A stretch of DNA of 14,981 nucleotides from Saprospirales bacterium (GTDB lineage Bacteria; Bacteroidota; Bacteroidia; Chitinophagales; Saprospiraceae): the NCBI GenBank assembly GCA_003559985.1, contig PWJP01000035.1, positions 1 through 14,981 on the forward strand, in the 5' to 3' direction. Made by a program: the position numbers and the translations under genes. A model generated the notes under the pieces. It saw only the letters and a list, made by a program, of their open reading frames with translations, was not told the origin of the DNA and ran no database searches. Positions 9,093 to 14,981 of this stretch are shown piece after piece. Positions within the stretch are counted from its first letter, which is position 1, and the number at the start of each line of letters is the position of its first letter.

Positions 9093-9818
9093 ATGGAAGG
9101 AATAAGAATATTATTGGTGGAGGACGATCACAACTTCGGTGATGTACTCAAATCCTATCTCGAGATGCACGATTTTGAAGTACACCTGGCACCTAATGGA
9201 GAAGTCGGTTTGCAATATTTTAAAGAAAGACCGGTCGATCTCTGTATTCTCGATGTCATGATGCCCAAAATGGACGGCTTTACATTGGCCAGAGAAATCC
9301 GCAGCCTGGATAAAAAAGTGCCGCTTATCTTTCTGACTGCTAAATCCATGAAAGAGGATATCGTTGCCGGATTTAAAATAGGTGCCGACGATTACGTTTC
9401 CAAACCCTTTAATTCTGAGGAGTTATTGGCCAGAATACAGGCCGTTCTAAAAAGGACACTGCTGGTAGATCAGGTCAAGGAAGAACCCAAAGAATTTGAG
9501 TTTGGAAACTACCATTTTCACTTCCCAACAAGGGTGCTAACTCATAAAGCATCTTCAAACGGCAAAGCAGACCAGGAAGTAAAACTCTCTCCCAAGGAAG
9601 CCGAATTGCTTAAGCTTTTTTGCAAAAATATCAATCAGGTACTGTCGCGAACCGATGCACTGAAGGAAATTTGGGGCGAGGACAGCTACTTTACTGCCAG
9701 GAGCATGGATGTTTTTATCACCAAGCTCCGAAAGCACCTCAAAATGGATGAGAGCGTGGAAATAATCAATATCCACGGAAATGGCTTCCAATTGCTAGAG
9801 AAAGAAAAAGCCAGTTGA
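9093..9818 (+). CDS. OmpR/PhoB-family response regulator (RprY-like)
   Basis: This is a DNA-binding transcription regulator, presumably phosphorylated by the kinase 69 bases upstream and co-transcribed with it. Numbered from the ATG at 9093 it has 241 residues. Receiver domain: acidic pocket Glu10-Asp11-Asp12, phospho-acceptor Asp54 (CILDVMMPKMDG), Thr82 and Lys104 (YVSKPF), all present. A C-terminal winged-helix domain (about 130-238) carries the expected LSPKEAELLKLF, ALKEIWGED and SMDVFITKLRKHL segments. An earlier in-frame ATG at 9051 would add 14 residues (MYITALLCVKYRDF) unlike receiver N-termini, so I prefer 9093, where MEGIRILLVEDD begins as the family normally does and AGAGA lies just upstream. 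The order kinase then regulator and the family resemble RprXY. Target genes are unknown; sprA is the immediate upstream neighbour, but no functional link can be read from sequence. Confidence 0.93.
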   Translation: MEGIRILLVEDDHNFGDVLKSYLEMHDFEVHLAPNGEVGLQYFKERPVDLCILDVMMPKMDGFTLAREIRSLDKKVPLIFLTAKSMKEDIVAGFKIGADDYVSKPFNSEELLARIQAVLKRTLLVDQVKEEPKEFEFGNYHFHFPTRVLTHKASSNGKADQEVKLSPKEAELLKLFCKNINQVLSRTDALKEIWGEDSYFTARSMDVFITKLRKHLKMDESVEIINIHGNGFQLLEKEKAS

Positions 9819-9858
9819 GAAACATACCTGCTTACTAAATTTTTCAAAAACTTTTCTT

Positions 9859-9873
9859 GTCAGCCTGGCTGAC
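9859..9873. terminator. Inverted repeat in the convergent gap between the response regulator and ftsH
   Basis: GTCAGCCTGGCTGAC is a perfect inverted repeat: six GC-rich pairs around a three-base loop. It sits 41 bases past the regulator stop in a 229-base gap where two operons converge. CTTTTC (9851-9856) and GAAAAG (9895-9900) could form an outer stem around it. Weaker five-pair stems lie further on: GGATC/GATCC near 9940-9950 and CTTCG/CGAAG near 9990-10005. On the minus side, T-rich runs follow the ftsH stop (about 10012-10047). A transcription end for one or both operons is a reasonable guess, but no textbook stem plus T-run is present. I see no gene in the gap. Confidence 0.4.
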
Positions 9874-10047
9874 TTAGAAGGTTGTAGTTTTCCTGAAAAG
9901 AGTACAGATTAGCTGCCTCTGCATAGCTGGATCATAGTCAGATCCTTCTGTTTCTCTGTGGTGTCAAAGGGCCATATAATACCCCATGGAACTTCGGTAC
10001 TCGAAGAAAAATTGATAAAAAACCCAATGAAATTTTTCTAATAAAAT

Positions 10048-12258
10048 TCAGGACTTATCGCCGCTTGAATCCTCATCACTTTTTTCCCCACCTTTTTTCG
10101 CTTCGGGGTCAGATTTACTGGATTCCCTTTTTTTAGTGGTGGTTATCGGCGGAGGAATAAGTTTTTCTTTCTTTTCCTTCACATCCATTTGTTCAGGCTT
10201 CTCAGAGGTTGGCGCTGAAGATTTTTCCTCAACACTTTTTTTGTCTCTGCCGGACTCTTTTTCCGCCGGCGGCGAGGATGGGCTTACCGGTTCATCTTTG
10301 TCCGATTCATCACTTATTTGTTCAGTGTCAAATGGTCGCGGACCGATCAACCTCTCCAGGTCAGACTTCAGTAGAACTTCTCTGTCGAGGAGTGCTTTGG
10401 CCAGACTCTCCAATTCGTTCCTCTTTTCTGTTAACAGGGTAATAGCGCGCTGGTATTGCTCGTCAATGATGTTTCTCACCTCTTCATCAATGACTTTGGC
10501 GGTTATGTCCGAGTAGGGCTTTTGGAACTGGTCCTGGGACATGCCGTGGAAGGAGATGTTCCCCACTTTATCATTCATCCCGTAAACCACCACCATGCTG
10601 TAAGCCATTTTGGTAACCTGGTCCAGGTCATTTTGGGCACCGGTTGAGATTTTATTAAAAATCACTTTCTCCGCAGCGCGCCCACCCAATGTCATGCACA
10701 TTCTGTCGAGCATTTGCTCGGTTCGCACCACATGTTCCTCTTTTGGAAGATACTGAGCGTAACCCAAAGTACCTATTCCCCGGGGTACGATGGTTACTTT
10801 AACCAGCGGACTGGCGTGTTCCAGAAACCAACCGCAGATGGCGTGGCCTGCTTCGTGGTAGGCGATAATCTCTTTTTCAATGGGGCTGATGATCTTGCTC
10901 TTTTTCTCCAGACCACCAATGACTCTATCTAGAGCATAGTTAAAGTCGTCCATGTCCACTGCCTTTTTGTTTCGTCTGGCAGCGATCAATGCGGCTTCAT
11001 TGCAGACATTTGCTATGTCAGCTCCGGCGAAACCGGGGGTCATTTCTGAAAGAATGGACGCCTTTACTCCGGGGCCAATTTTAATTTGCCTAAGATGGAC
11101 TTTAAATATTGCCTCCCTTCCCTTGAGGTCGGGTCTGTCAATACCAATTTGCCGGTCAAATCGACCGGGTCGCAACAATGCCGTGTCCAACACATCCGGC
11201 CTGTTGGTGGCGGCCATTAGGATAACACCCTTGTCGGTACTGAAGCCATCCATTTCAACAAGCAATTGGTTGAGTGTATTTTCCCGCTCATCGTTTCCTC
11301 CCTGAATCGCACCTTTACCACGTGCTCGACCTATGGCGTCAATCTCATCAATAAAGACGATACAGGGCGCTTTTTCCCTGGCTTGCTTAAATAAATCTCT
11401 TACTCTGGAGGCACCCACCCCTACAAACATTTCCACAAAATCTGAGCCTGATATAGAGAAGAAGGGTACACCTGCTTCACCGGCAACCGCTTTTGCCAAA
11501 AGGGTCTTACCGGTACCCGGAGGTCCAACCAGTAGCACTCCTTTGGGGATTTTTCCACCCAGGGAGGTGTATTTGCCCGGTGCTTTCAGAAAATCTACTA
11601 CCTCCATTACTTCCTCTTTGGCTTCATCCAGACCTGCCACATCTTCGAAAGTGATGTTGACTTTGGTGTCTTTGTCAAAAAGGGTGGCCTTGCTTTTACC
11701 GATATTAAATATCTGTCCTCCCGCGCCACCACCGCCACCGGCCACTCTTCTCATTATAAAAATCCAGATAGCTATGAGAATGGCGAAGGGAATAACCCAG
11801 CTAAGTATGGGGCCGATCCAATTTTGCCGCTCTGTATATATTGGATCTACCTGATCCTCGGGAGGTAGTTGTTTATTCCATTCATCAAGCCTTTGAGCAA
11901 ATGACTCCGGGGGACCAATGTTAAAATGGTAATGAGGCCGTTCTGAAAAAACTCCACCTTCCCCCGCATCGCTGTATTCAGGCTTTCCAAGGGATTCGTT
12001 CTTGATCCAAACATTGGCTGTCTTCTCATTGATTATCTCTAACTTTCTGACATCCCCGTCCAGTACCATTTTTTCGAACTTACCCAGAGTAATGGGTTCG
12101 TTTGTACTGCCGCTGTAGCTCATGAAGTTGAGTGCGATCAAAAAGATGGCAATGATGGCGTAAATCCAGTATGAATTAATGCCTGGTTTTTGAGGTGGCT
12201 TCTTGTCTCCACCTTCACCTTTTCCACTGCCTGTATTGTTGTTTTGATTGGTATTCAT
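10048..12258 (-). CDS. ftsH: FtsH, membrane-anchored ATP-dependent zinc metalloprotease
   Basis: FtsH is a hexameric AAA+ protease of the inner membrane that extracts and degrades damaged membrane proteins and selected soluble regulators. Of 736 residues, a membrane helix spans about 29-48, an extracytoplasmic domain about 50-147, and a second helix about 148-169 followed by a Gly-rich linker (174-181). The AAA module has Walker A GPPGTGKT (245-252), pore motif FVG (278-280), Walker B IVFIDEID (300-307) and the second region of homology, with arginine fingers in LLRPGRFDR (361-369). The protease domain has the zinc site HEAGH (468-472) with a probable third ligand Asp544. All are intact. After about residue 645 comes a tail of some 90 residues, very rich in Ser, Lys, Glu, Asp and Pro, probably disordered and longer than in many homologues. 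The gene lies 64 bases downstream of rsfS on the same strand, an association common in Bacteroidota, so co-transcription is likely. Confidence 0.98.
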   Translation of the reverse strand: MNTNQNNNTGSGKGEGGDKKPPQKPGINSYWIYAIIAIFLIALNFMSYSGSTNEPITLGKFEKMVLDGDVRKLEIINEKTANVWIKNESLGKPEYSDAGEGGVFSERPHYHFNIGPPESFAQRLDEWNKQLPPEDQVDPIYTERQNWIGPILSWVIPFAILIAIWIFIMRRVAGGGGGAGGQIFNIGKSKATLFDKDTKVNITFEDVAGLDEAKEEVMEVVDFLKAPGKYTSLGGKIPKGVLLVGPPGTGKTLLAKAVAGEAGVPFFSISGSDFVEMFVGVGASRVRDLFKQAREKAPCIVFIDEIDAIGRARGKGAIQGGNDERENTLNQLLVEMDGFSTDKGVILMAATNRPDVLDTALLRPGRFDRQIGIDRPDLKGREAIFKVHLRQIKIGPGVKASILSEMTPGFAGADIANVCNEAALIAARRNKKAVDMDDFNYALDRVIGGLEKKSKIISPIEKEIIAYHEAGHAICGWFLEHASPLVKVTIVPRGIGTLGYAQYLPKEEHVVRTEQMLDRMCMTLGGRAAEKVIFNKISTGAQNDLDQVTKMAYSMVVVYGMNDKVGNISFHGMSQDQFQKPYSDITAKVIDEEVRNIIDEQYQRAITLLTEKRNELESLAKALLDREVLLKSDLERLIGPRPFDTEQISDESDKDEPVSPSSPPAEKESGRDKKSVEEKSSAPTSEKPEQMDVKEKKEKLIPPPITTTKKRESSKSDPEAKKGGEKSDEDSSGDKS

Positions 12259-12322
12259 TCCGTAATTTTCTCCAAACTTTTTCCGGGGTAATTATAAATA
12301 TTCAGATGAGGATTGTCTCTTA

Positions 12323-12721
12323 TCAGTCTTCATTTTCATACTCCATAACGCGCCCATCGGACCATAGTTCTTCCAATTCGTAAAATTCGCGCAACTCTGG
12401 GTGAAAAACGTGTACCACAGTGGAAAAGTAATCAATCAAAATCCATTTGGACTGATCCTTTCCCTCAATAGCATAGGGCAATTCCCCCCGGAATTCTTTA
12501 ACCCTCCTGTGGATATTTTCGGCTATTGCTTTAATCTGGGTATGTGAATCACCTGAACAGATCACAAAAAATTCTGTCGGACGATCGTGCAATTCTCTTA
12601 AATCAATCAATACGATATCTTTGCCTTTGATCTCCCTGATACTTTCCACTATAGTTTCGTTGAAGGAAAGGGACTCAAAAATTTTGGTGTCTTCTGATGT
12701 CGTATTCTGAAACTGGGTCAA
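12323..12721 (-). CDS. rsfS: Ribosome silencing factor RsfS (Iojap/RsfA family)
   Basis: RsfS binds ribosomal protein L14 on the large subunit and blocks joining of the subunits, lowering translation in starvation or stationary phase. The 132 residues cover the complete small domain: KGKDIVLIDLRE (32-43), FFVICSGDSHTQ (51-62) and the conserved C-terminal block starting SKWILIDYFSTVVHVFHPE (91-109) and running through REFYELEELWSD (111-122). The start appears to be TTG (12719-12721): no ATG lies in frame before the conserved domain, an in-frame TAA lies five codons upstream, and AAGGAA sits a few bases before the TTG. The gene is first in a probable rsfS-ftsH operon and is divergent from birA across only 48 bases. 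Rare-start use might limit its expression, which is an inference. Confidence 0.95.
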   Translation of the reverse strand: MTQFQNTTSEDTKIFESLSFNETIVESIREIKGKDIVLIDLRELHDRPTEFFVICSGDSHTQIKAIAENIHRRVKEFRGELPYAIEGKDQSKWILIDYFSTVVHVFHPELREFYELEELWSDGRVMEYENED

Positions 12722-12753
12722 ATTTTCCTTATTTTATTTATAGAAATCAACTA

Positions 12754-12761
12754 CAAATATA
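12754..12761 (-). promoter_or_regulatory. Bacteroidota -7 promoter element for rsfS-ftsH
   Basis: On the minus strand this reads TATATTTG, an exact match to TAnnTTTG. Transcription would begin near 12747, leaving a leader of about 26 bases before the TTG start of rsfS. The element ends only nine bases before the birA ATG, so polymerase bound here would cover the birA start region. A minus-strand TTTG at 12777-12774 is too close to be a normal -33 element. I found no matching element for birA on the plus strand in this gap. Confidence 0.55.
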
Positions 12762-12769
12762 CGTTCTTT

Positions 12770-13546
12770 ATGACAAACAGACGCATGGGCCCTCCGGCAT
12801 TAATCTATTTGCCGCATATTGAATCTACAAACGATTTTCTATCTTCCTTATTGGCAAAAAGTGAACCAAAGCCCGGAACTGCCATAACGGCAGAATTTCA
12901 GGCCTCTGGAAAGGGTCGTTTTGGCAAAAAATGGCATAGTGAGCCTGGAATGAACCTGCTTTTGTCGGTTTTACTCACTCCTGATTTTCTCAAAGCTCGT
13001 GAGGTTTTCTATCTTAATATGCTGCTTTCTGTAACAGTTTGTCGTGTTTTAGAAAAAAGATTACCGGCTTTCAGTGAACAAATCTCAGTCAAATGGCCTA
13101 ATGACATTCTTGTTGACCGTAAAAAAATATGTGGTCTGCTGATTCAAAATGGATTCGCGGGAGACAAAATCCAAACAACCATCGCCGGTCTGGGACTCAA
13201 TGTCAACCAAACTCAATTTGAACCTTTCCCCGGTGGATTACAGCCTGTTTCCATGTCGATAATTGCGGGAAAAAACTTTGACACCCGGGACTTGTTATTT
13301 GAAGTGATTCATACGCTTTTTCAAAACTTAAATGAGGCCAGGAAAAATCGCGCAGTGTTCAGAACCCGGTATTTGAGCCTTCTTCGTGGGGGGCAAAGTG
13401 GCTTGCGATTCCAAAGTAGAGCTGAAAGTAAGCTGAAAATGAGTGGTAAAGTGGTGGATATACAAGATGATGGAAGGGCTCTAATAGATGATGGCCAGTT
13501 CAAAAAGTGGATATCTATCGACGATTGGAAAATGTTGGTAAGTTGA
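12770..13546 (+). CDS. birA: Biotin--[acetyl-CoA-carboxylase] ligase, monofunctional (lacks repressor domain)
   Basis: This enzyme activates biotin with ATP to biotinyl-5'-AMP and attaches it to the target lysine of biotin carrier proteins such as that of acetyl-CoA carboxylase. The 258 residues span the catalytic and small C-terminal domains: STN (19-21), the adenylate-binding loop QASGKGRFGKKW (44-55), KWPND (108-112), KICGLL (119-124, with Lys119 as the equivalent of the catalytic lysine) and GLGLNVN (140-146). The usual first Arg of GRGR is Lys48 here, a conservative change. There is no N-terminal helix-turn-helix, so it should be a ligase only and not a biotin-operon repressor. ATG 12770 is the first start; a second ATG five codons later (12785) is also possible because the conserved part begins near residue 11. 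No clear ribosome-binding site precedes either. Confidence 0.94.
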   Translation: MTNRRMGPPALIYLPHIESTNDFLSSLLAKSEPKPGTAITAEFQASGKGRFGKKWHSEPGMNLLLSVLLTPDFLKAREVFYLNMLLSVTVCRVLEKRLPAFSEQISVKWPNDILVDRKKICGLLIQNGFAGDKIQTTIAGLGLNVNQTQFEPFPGGLQPVSMSIIAGKNFDTRDLLFEVIHTLFQNLNEARKNRAVFRTRYLSLLRGGQSGLRFQSRAESKLKMSGKVVDIQDDGRALIDDGQFKKWISIDDWKMLVS

Positions 13547-13610
13547 AGAGGGCAAGAGAAGGAAAAACGCTTGACAAACCAGACTTAATAACGCTGAATT
13601 TCTTTCGCTC

Positions 13611-13619
13611 TATACTTTG
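13611..13619 (+). promoter_or_regulatory. Weak promoter-like element ahead of cinA
   Basis: TATACTTTG resembles the Bacteroidota -7 element but has three rather than two bases between TA and TTTG. It lies about 54 bases before the cinA ATG in the 126-base gap after birA. A TTGACA at 13571-13576 is too far upstream to pair with it in a normal promoter. Read-through from birA is an equally good explanation for cinA expression. Confidence 0.25.
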
Positions 13620-13672
13620 GGACCGGTGTACTGCTGTCTCGATTTTAAAATTTTCATTAATTCATTCGAAAA

Positions 13673-14932
13673 ATGGGCAAAACAACCAGGACGAAAGCTG
13701 TCATAATTACCATTGGAGATGAAATACTCATCGGTCAAACCCTTGATACCAATGCCACCTGGCTCGCCTCGCAATTGCACCGTCGCGGGATCGAGGTTTT
13801 GAGAATGCTGACGGTCAGTGACAGGGAAGAGGAGATTGAGAGGGCCATTCGACAGTCTATTAAGGATGCTGAATTAGTGGTCTGTACCGGCGGCTTAGGT
13901 CCTACCCGGGACGACATAACCAAGGAAGTCCTCTGTAAAATTGCGGAAGAGAAACTGGTTTTTAGTCAGGAGGTATTTGACTGGATCACCGAGCGCAAAC
14001 GGCAACAGGGAAAGGAGCCCAACGAGCTGCACAGAAGGCAGAGTTACATGCCCACCGGTTTTGATTTTTTTAAAAACAACCGCGGGACCGCACCCGGCAT
14101 GCTTGGCGAGATAGACGATTCTATTATAGTCTCCCTACCCGGAGTTCCGTATGAAATGAAGGAGCTGATGACAGAGCAGATTATTCCGGTGTTGTTGGAG
14201 AAATTGCCGGTGGAAATATCTGCGGTAAGGACTTTACTCACTGCCGGAGTTGCAGAGAGTGAACTGGCGCAGAAATTGAGTGGGTTGGAGGACAACCTGC
14301 CGGAGGGGCTTTCACTGGCATGGTTGCCCGGGCACACCAGGGTCCGTATAAGGCTTACCTCTCGCGGTGATGACCGGCAAGAAGTAGAACAGAGATTGGA
14401 TGAGTGTGTAGCCCGTGTTCGGGATATTCTGGGTGATATAGTCTATGGAGAGGGAGACGATAGCCTGGAAGAAGTGGTTTTTGGACTGCTGAGAAAAAAG
14501 CAGTTGTCACTTGCGGTGGCAGAGAGTTGCACCGGGGGATTTATCGCCCACTTGCTCACCCTGGTTCCGGGTGTTTCTGCCTGTTTCAAAGGTGGAGTAG
14601 TGGCTTACAGCAATCAAATAAAACGAGAAATACTGAACGTGAATGAAGAGACACTGAGTGAACACGGTGCTGTAAGTGCCGAGACAGTCCGGGAAATGCT
14701 GGCAGGAGTATGCCGGAATTTTGGTGTAGATACAGGTGTAGCTGTATCCGGTATTGCTGGGCCGGATGGGGGAACATCGGATAAACCTGTGGGTACGGTT
14801 TGGGTAGCTGTGGGAGGAGTTGAAAAACAGCATGTTGAGAAGTTGCAACTCAACCTCAACCGAAAACTGAATATTGAAAAGTCGGGGCTTTTGGCACTCA
14901 ATATGCTCAGATTATTTTTATCCCGCGATTAA
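13673..14932 (+). CDS. cinA: CinA-family protein: N-terminal MoCF-like domain plus C-terminal nicotinamide-nucleotide amidase
   Basis: CinA proteins are cytoplasmic enzymes of pyridine-nucleotide recycling: in characterised members the C-terminal PncC domain deamidates NMN and the N-terminal domain hydrolyses ADP-ribose. The name comes from competence induction in Gram-positive bacteria, which need not apply here. The 419 residues match the full-length two-domain form. The N-terminal domain opens with AVIITIGDEILIGQ (9-22) and has TGGLGPTRDD (72-81) and SLPGVPYEM (154-162). The C-terminal domain has AESCTGG (283-289, with the expected catalytic serine), GGVVAYSN (307-314), HGAVS (331-335) and SGIAGPDGG (359-367). 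All motifs are intact. ATG 13673 places the conserved strand at the normal distance from the N-terminus. The gene follows birA by 126 bases and precedes the next gene by 30. Confidence 0.96.
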   Translation: MGKTTRTKAVIITIGDEILIGQTLDTNATWLASQLHRRGIEVLRMLTVSDREEEIERAIRQSIKDAELVVCTGGLGPTRDDITKEVLCKIAEEKLVFSQEVFDWITERKRQQGKEPNELHRRQSYMPTGFDFFKNNRGTAPGMLGEIDDSIIVSLPGVPYEMKELMTEQIIPVLLEKLPVEISAVRTLLTAGVAESELAQKLSGLEDNLPEGLSLAWLPGHTRVRIRLTSRGDDRQEVEQRLDECVARVRDILGDIVYGEGDDSLEEVVFGLLRKKQLSLAVAESCTGGFIAHLLTLVPGVSACFKGGVVAYSNQIKREILNVNEETLSEHGAVSAETVREMLAGVCRNFGVDTGVAVSGIAGPDGGTSDKPVGTVWVAVGGVEKQHVEKLQLNLNRKLNIEKSGLLALNMLRLFLSRD

Positions 14933-14938
14933 ATGATG

Positions 14939-14946
14939 TATTTTTG
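14939..14946 (+). promoter_or_regulatory. Bacteroidota -7 promoter element for the gene entering at the right edge
   Basis: TATTTTTG matches TAnnTTTG exactly. It begins seven bases after the cinA stop and ends 16 bases before the ATG at 14963, so the leader would be about ten bases. No clear -33 TTG is visible upstream, where the sequence is T-rich within the cinA 3' end. Its presence suggests the next gene has its own promoter. Confidence 0.5.
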
Positions 14947-14962
14947 CAAAAATTTTTAATGC

Positions 14963-14981
14963 ATGGCAAAGGTTGATCTCA
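14963..14981 (+). CDS. 5' end of a gene, possibly a lipoyl-dependent 2-oxo acid dehydrogenase E2 subunit (truncated by window edge)
   Basis: An ATG at 14963 opens a frame reading MAKVDL before the window ends. Bacteroidota E2 acyltransferases of branched-chain or pyruvate-type dehydrogenase complexes often begin with a very similar sequence (MAKVEL-VMPKMGES), the first strand of the lipoyl domain. With only six residues this is a suggestion. A promoter-like element 16 bases upstream supports a real gene start here. Confidence 0.4.

Noticed and set aside
10136..11854. Several plus-strand open frames opposite ftsH
   Set aside because: They run antisense to strongly conserved FtsH motifs, including Walker A and the pore loop, and are shadows.
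13571..13576. TTGACA resembling a sigma-70 -35 box before cinA
   Set aside because: No partner -10 lies about 17 bases downstream, and Bacteroidota primary sigma factor uses a different consensus.
13507..13722. A 71-codon open frame bridging the birA end and cinA start
   Set aside because: It overlaps both well-supported genes in another frame and has no recognisable content.
1..14981. CRISPR arrays, transposases, tRNA or rRNA genes, riboswitches
   Set aside because: Looked for throughout; no regular direct repeats, insertion-sequence ends, cloverleaf sequences or known leader elements were found.

Overview
The window looks like ordinary chromosomal core sequence from a member of the Bacteroidota, with roughly balanced base composition. 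Four things point there. It holds a complete sprA, the outer-membrane channel of the type 9 secretion system, which is confined to this phylum. It has the phylum's typical gene pair rsfS-ftsH with birA divergent. It shows several exact matches to the Bacteroidota -7 promoter element TAnnTTTG. Ribosome-binding sites are weak or absent. I see no mobile element, CRISPR array, rRNA, tRNA or sign of recent transfer.

Layout. Bases 39-7253 (+) are the giant sprA gene (2404 codons, complete, with signal peptide). A 282-base gap follows with a possible terminator hairpin and a good promoter match. Then comes a two-gene signalling operon (+): a two-transmembrane sensor histidine kinase (7536-9023) and an OmpR-type response regulator (start preferred at 9093, end 9818), together resembling the RprX/RprY type. 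A 229-base convergent gap (9819-10047) contains a perfect short inverted repeat. On the minus strand lie ftsH (12258-10048) and, upstream of it, rsfS (12721-12323, apparently starting at TTG), probably one transcription unit. A 48-base divergent gap separates rsfS from birA (+, 12770-13546), which is followed by cinA (+, 13673-14932). The last 19 bases begin another gene, whose first six residues (MAKVDL) fit a lipoyl-dependent E2 acyltransferase.

Functionally the genes are separate modules: protein export and gliding (SprA), envelope sensing (kinase/regulator), membrane protein quality control and ribosome dormancy (FtsH, RsfS), biotin attachment (BirA) and pyridine-nucleotide repair (CinA). 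Nothing in the window amounts to a clearly undescribed system. The items most worth checking are the two-component pair directly downstream of sprA, the canonical calcium-loop motif inside SprA, the long charged tail of FtsH, and the compact rsfS/birA divergent promoter with a TTG start.
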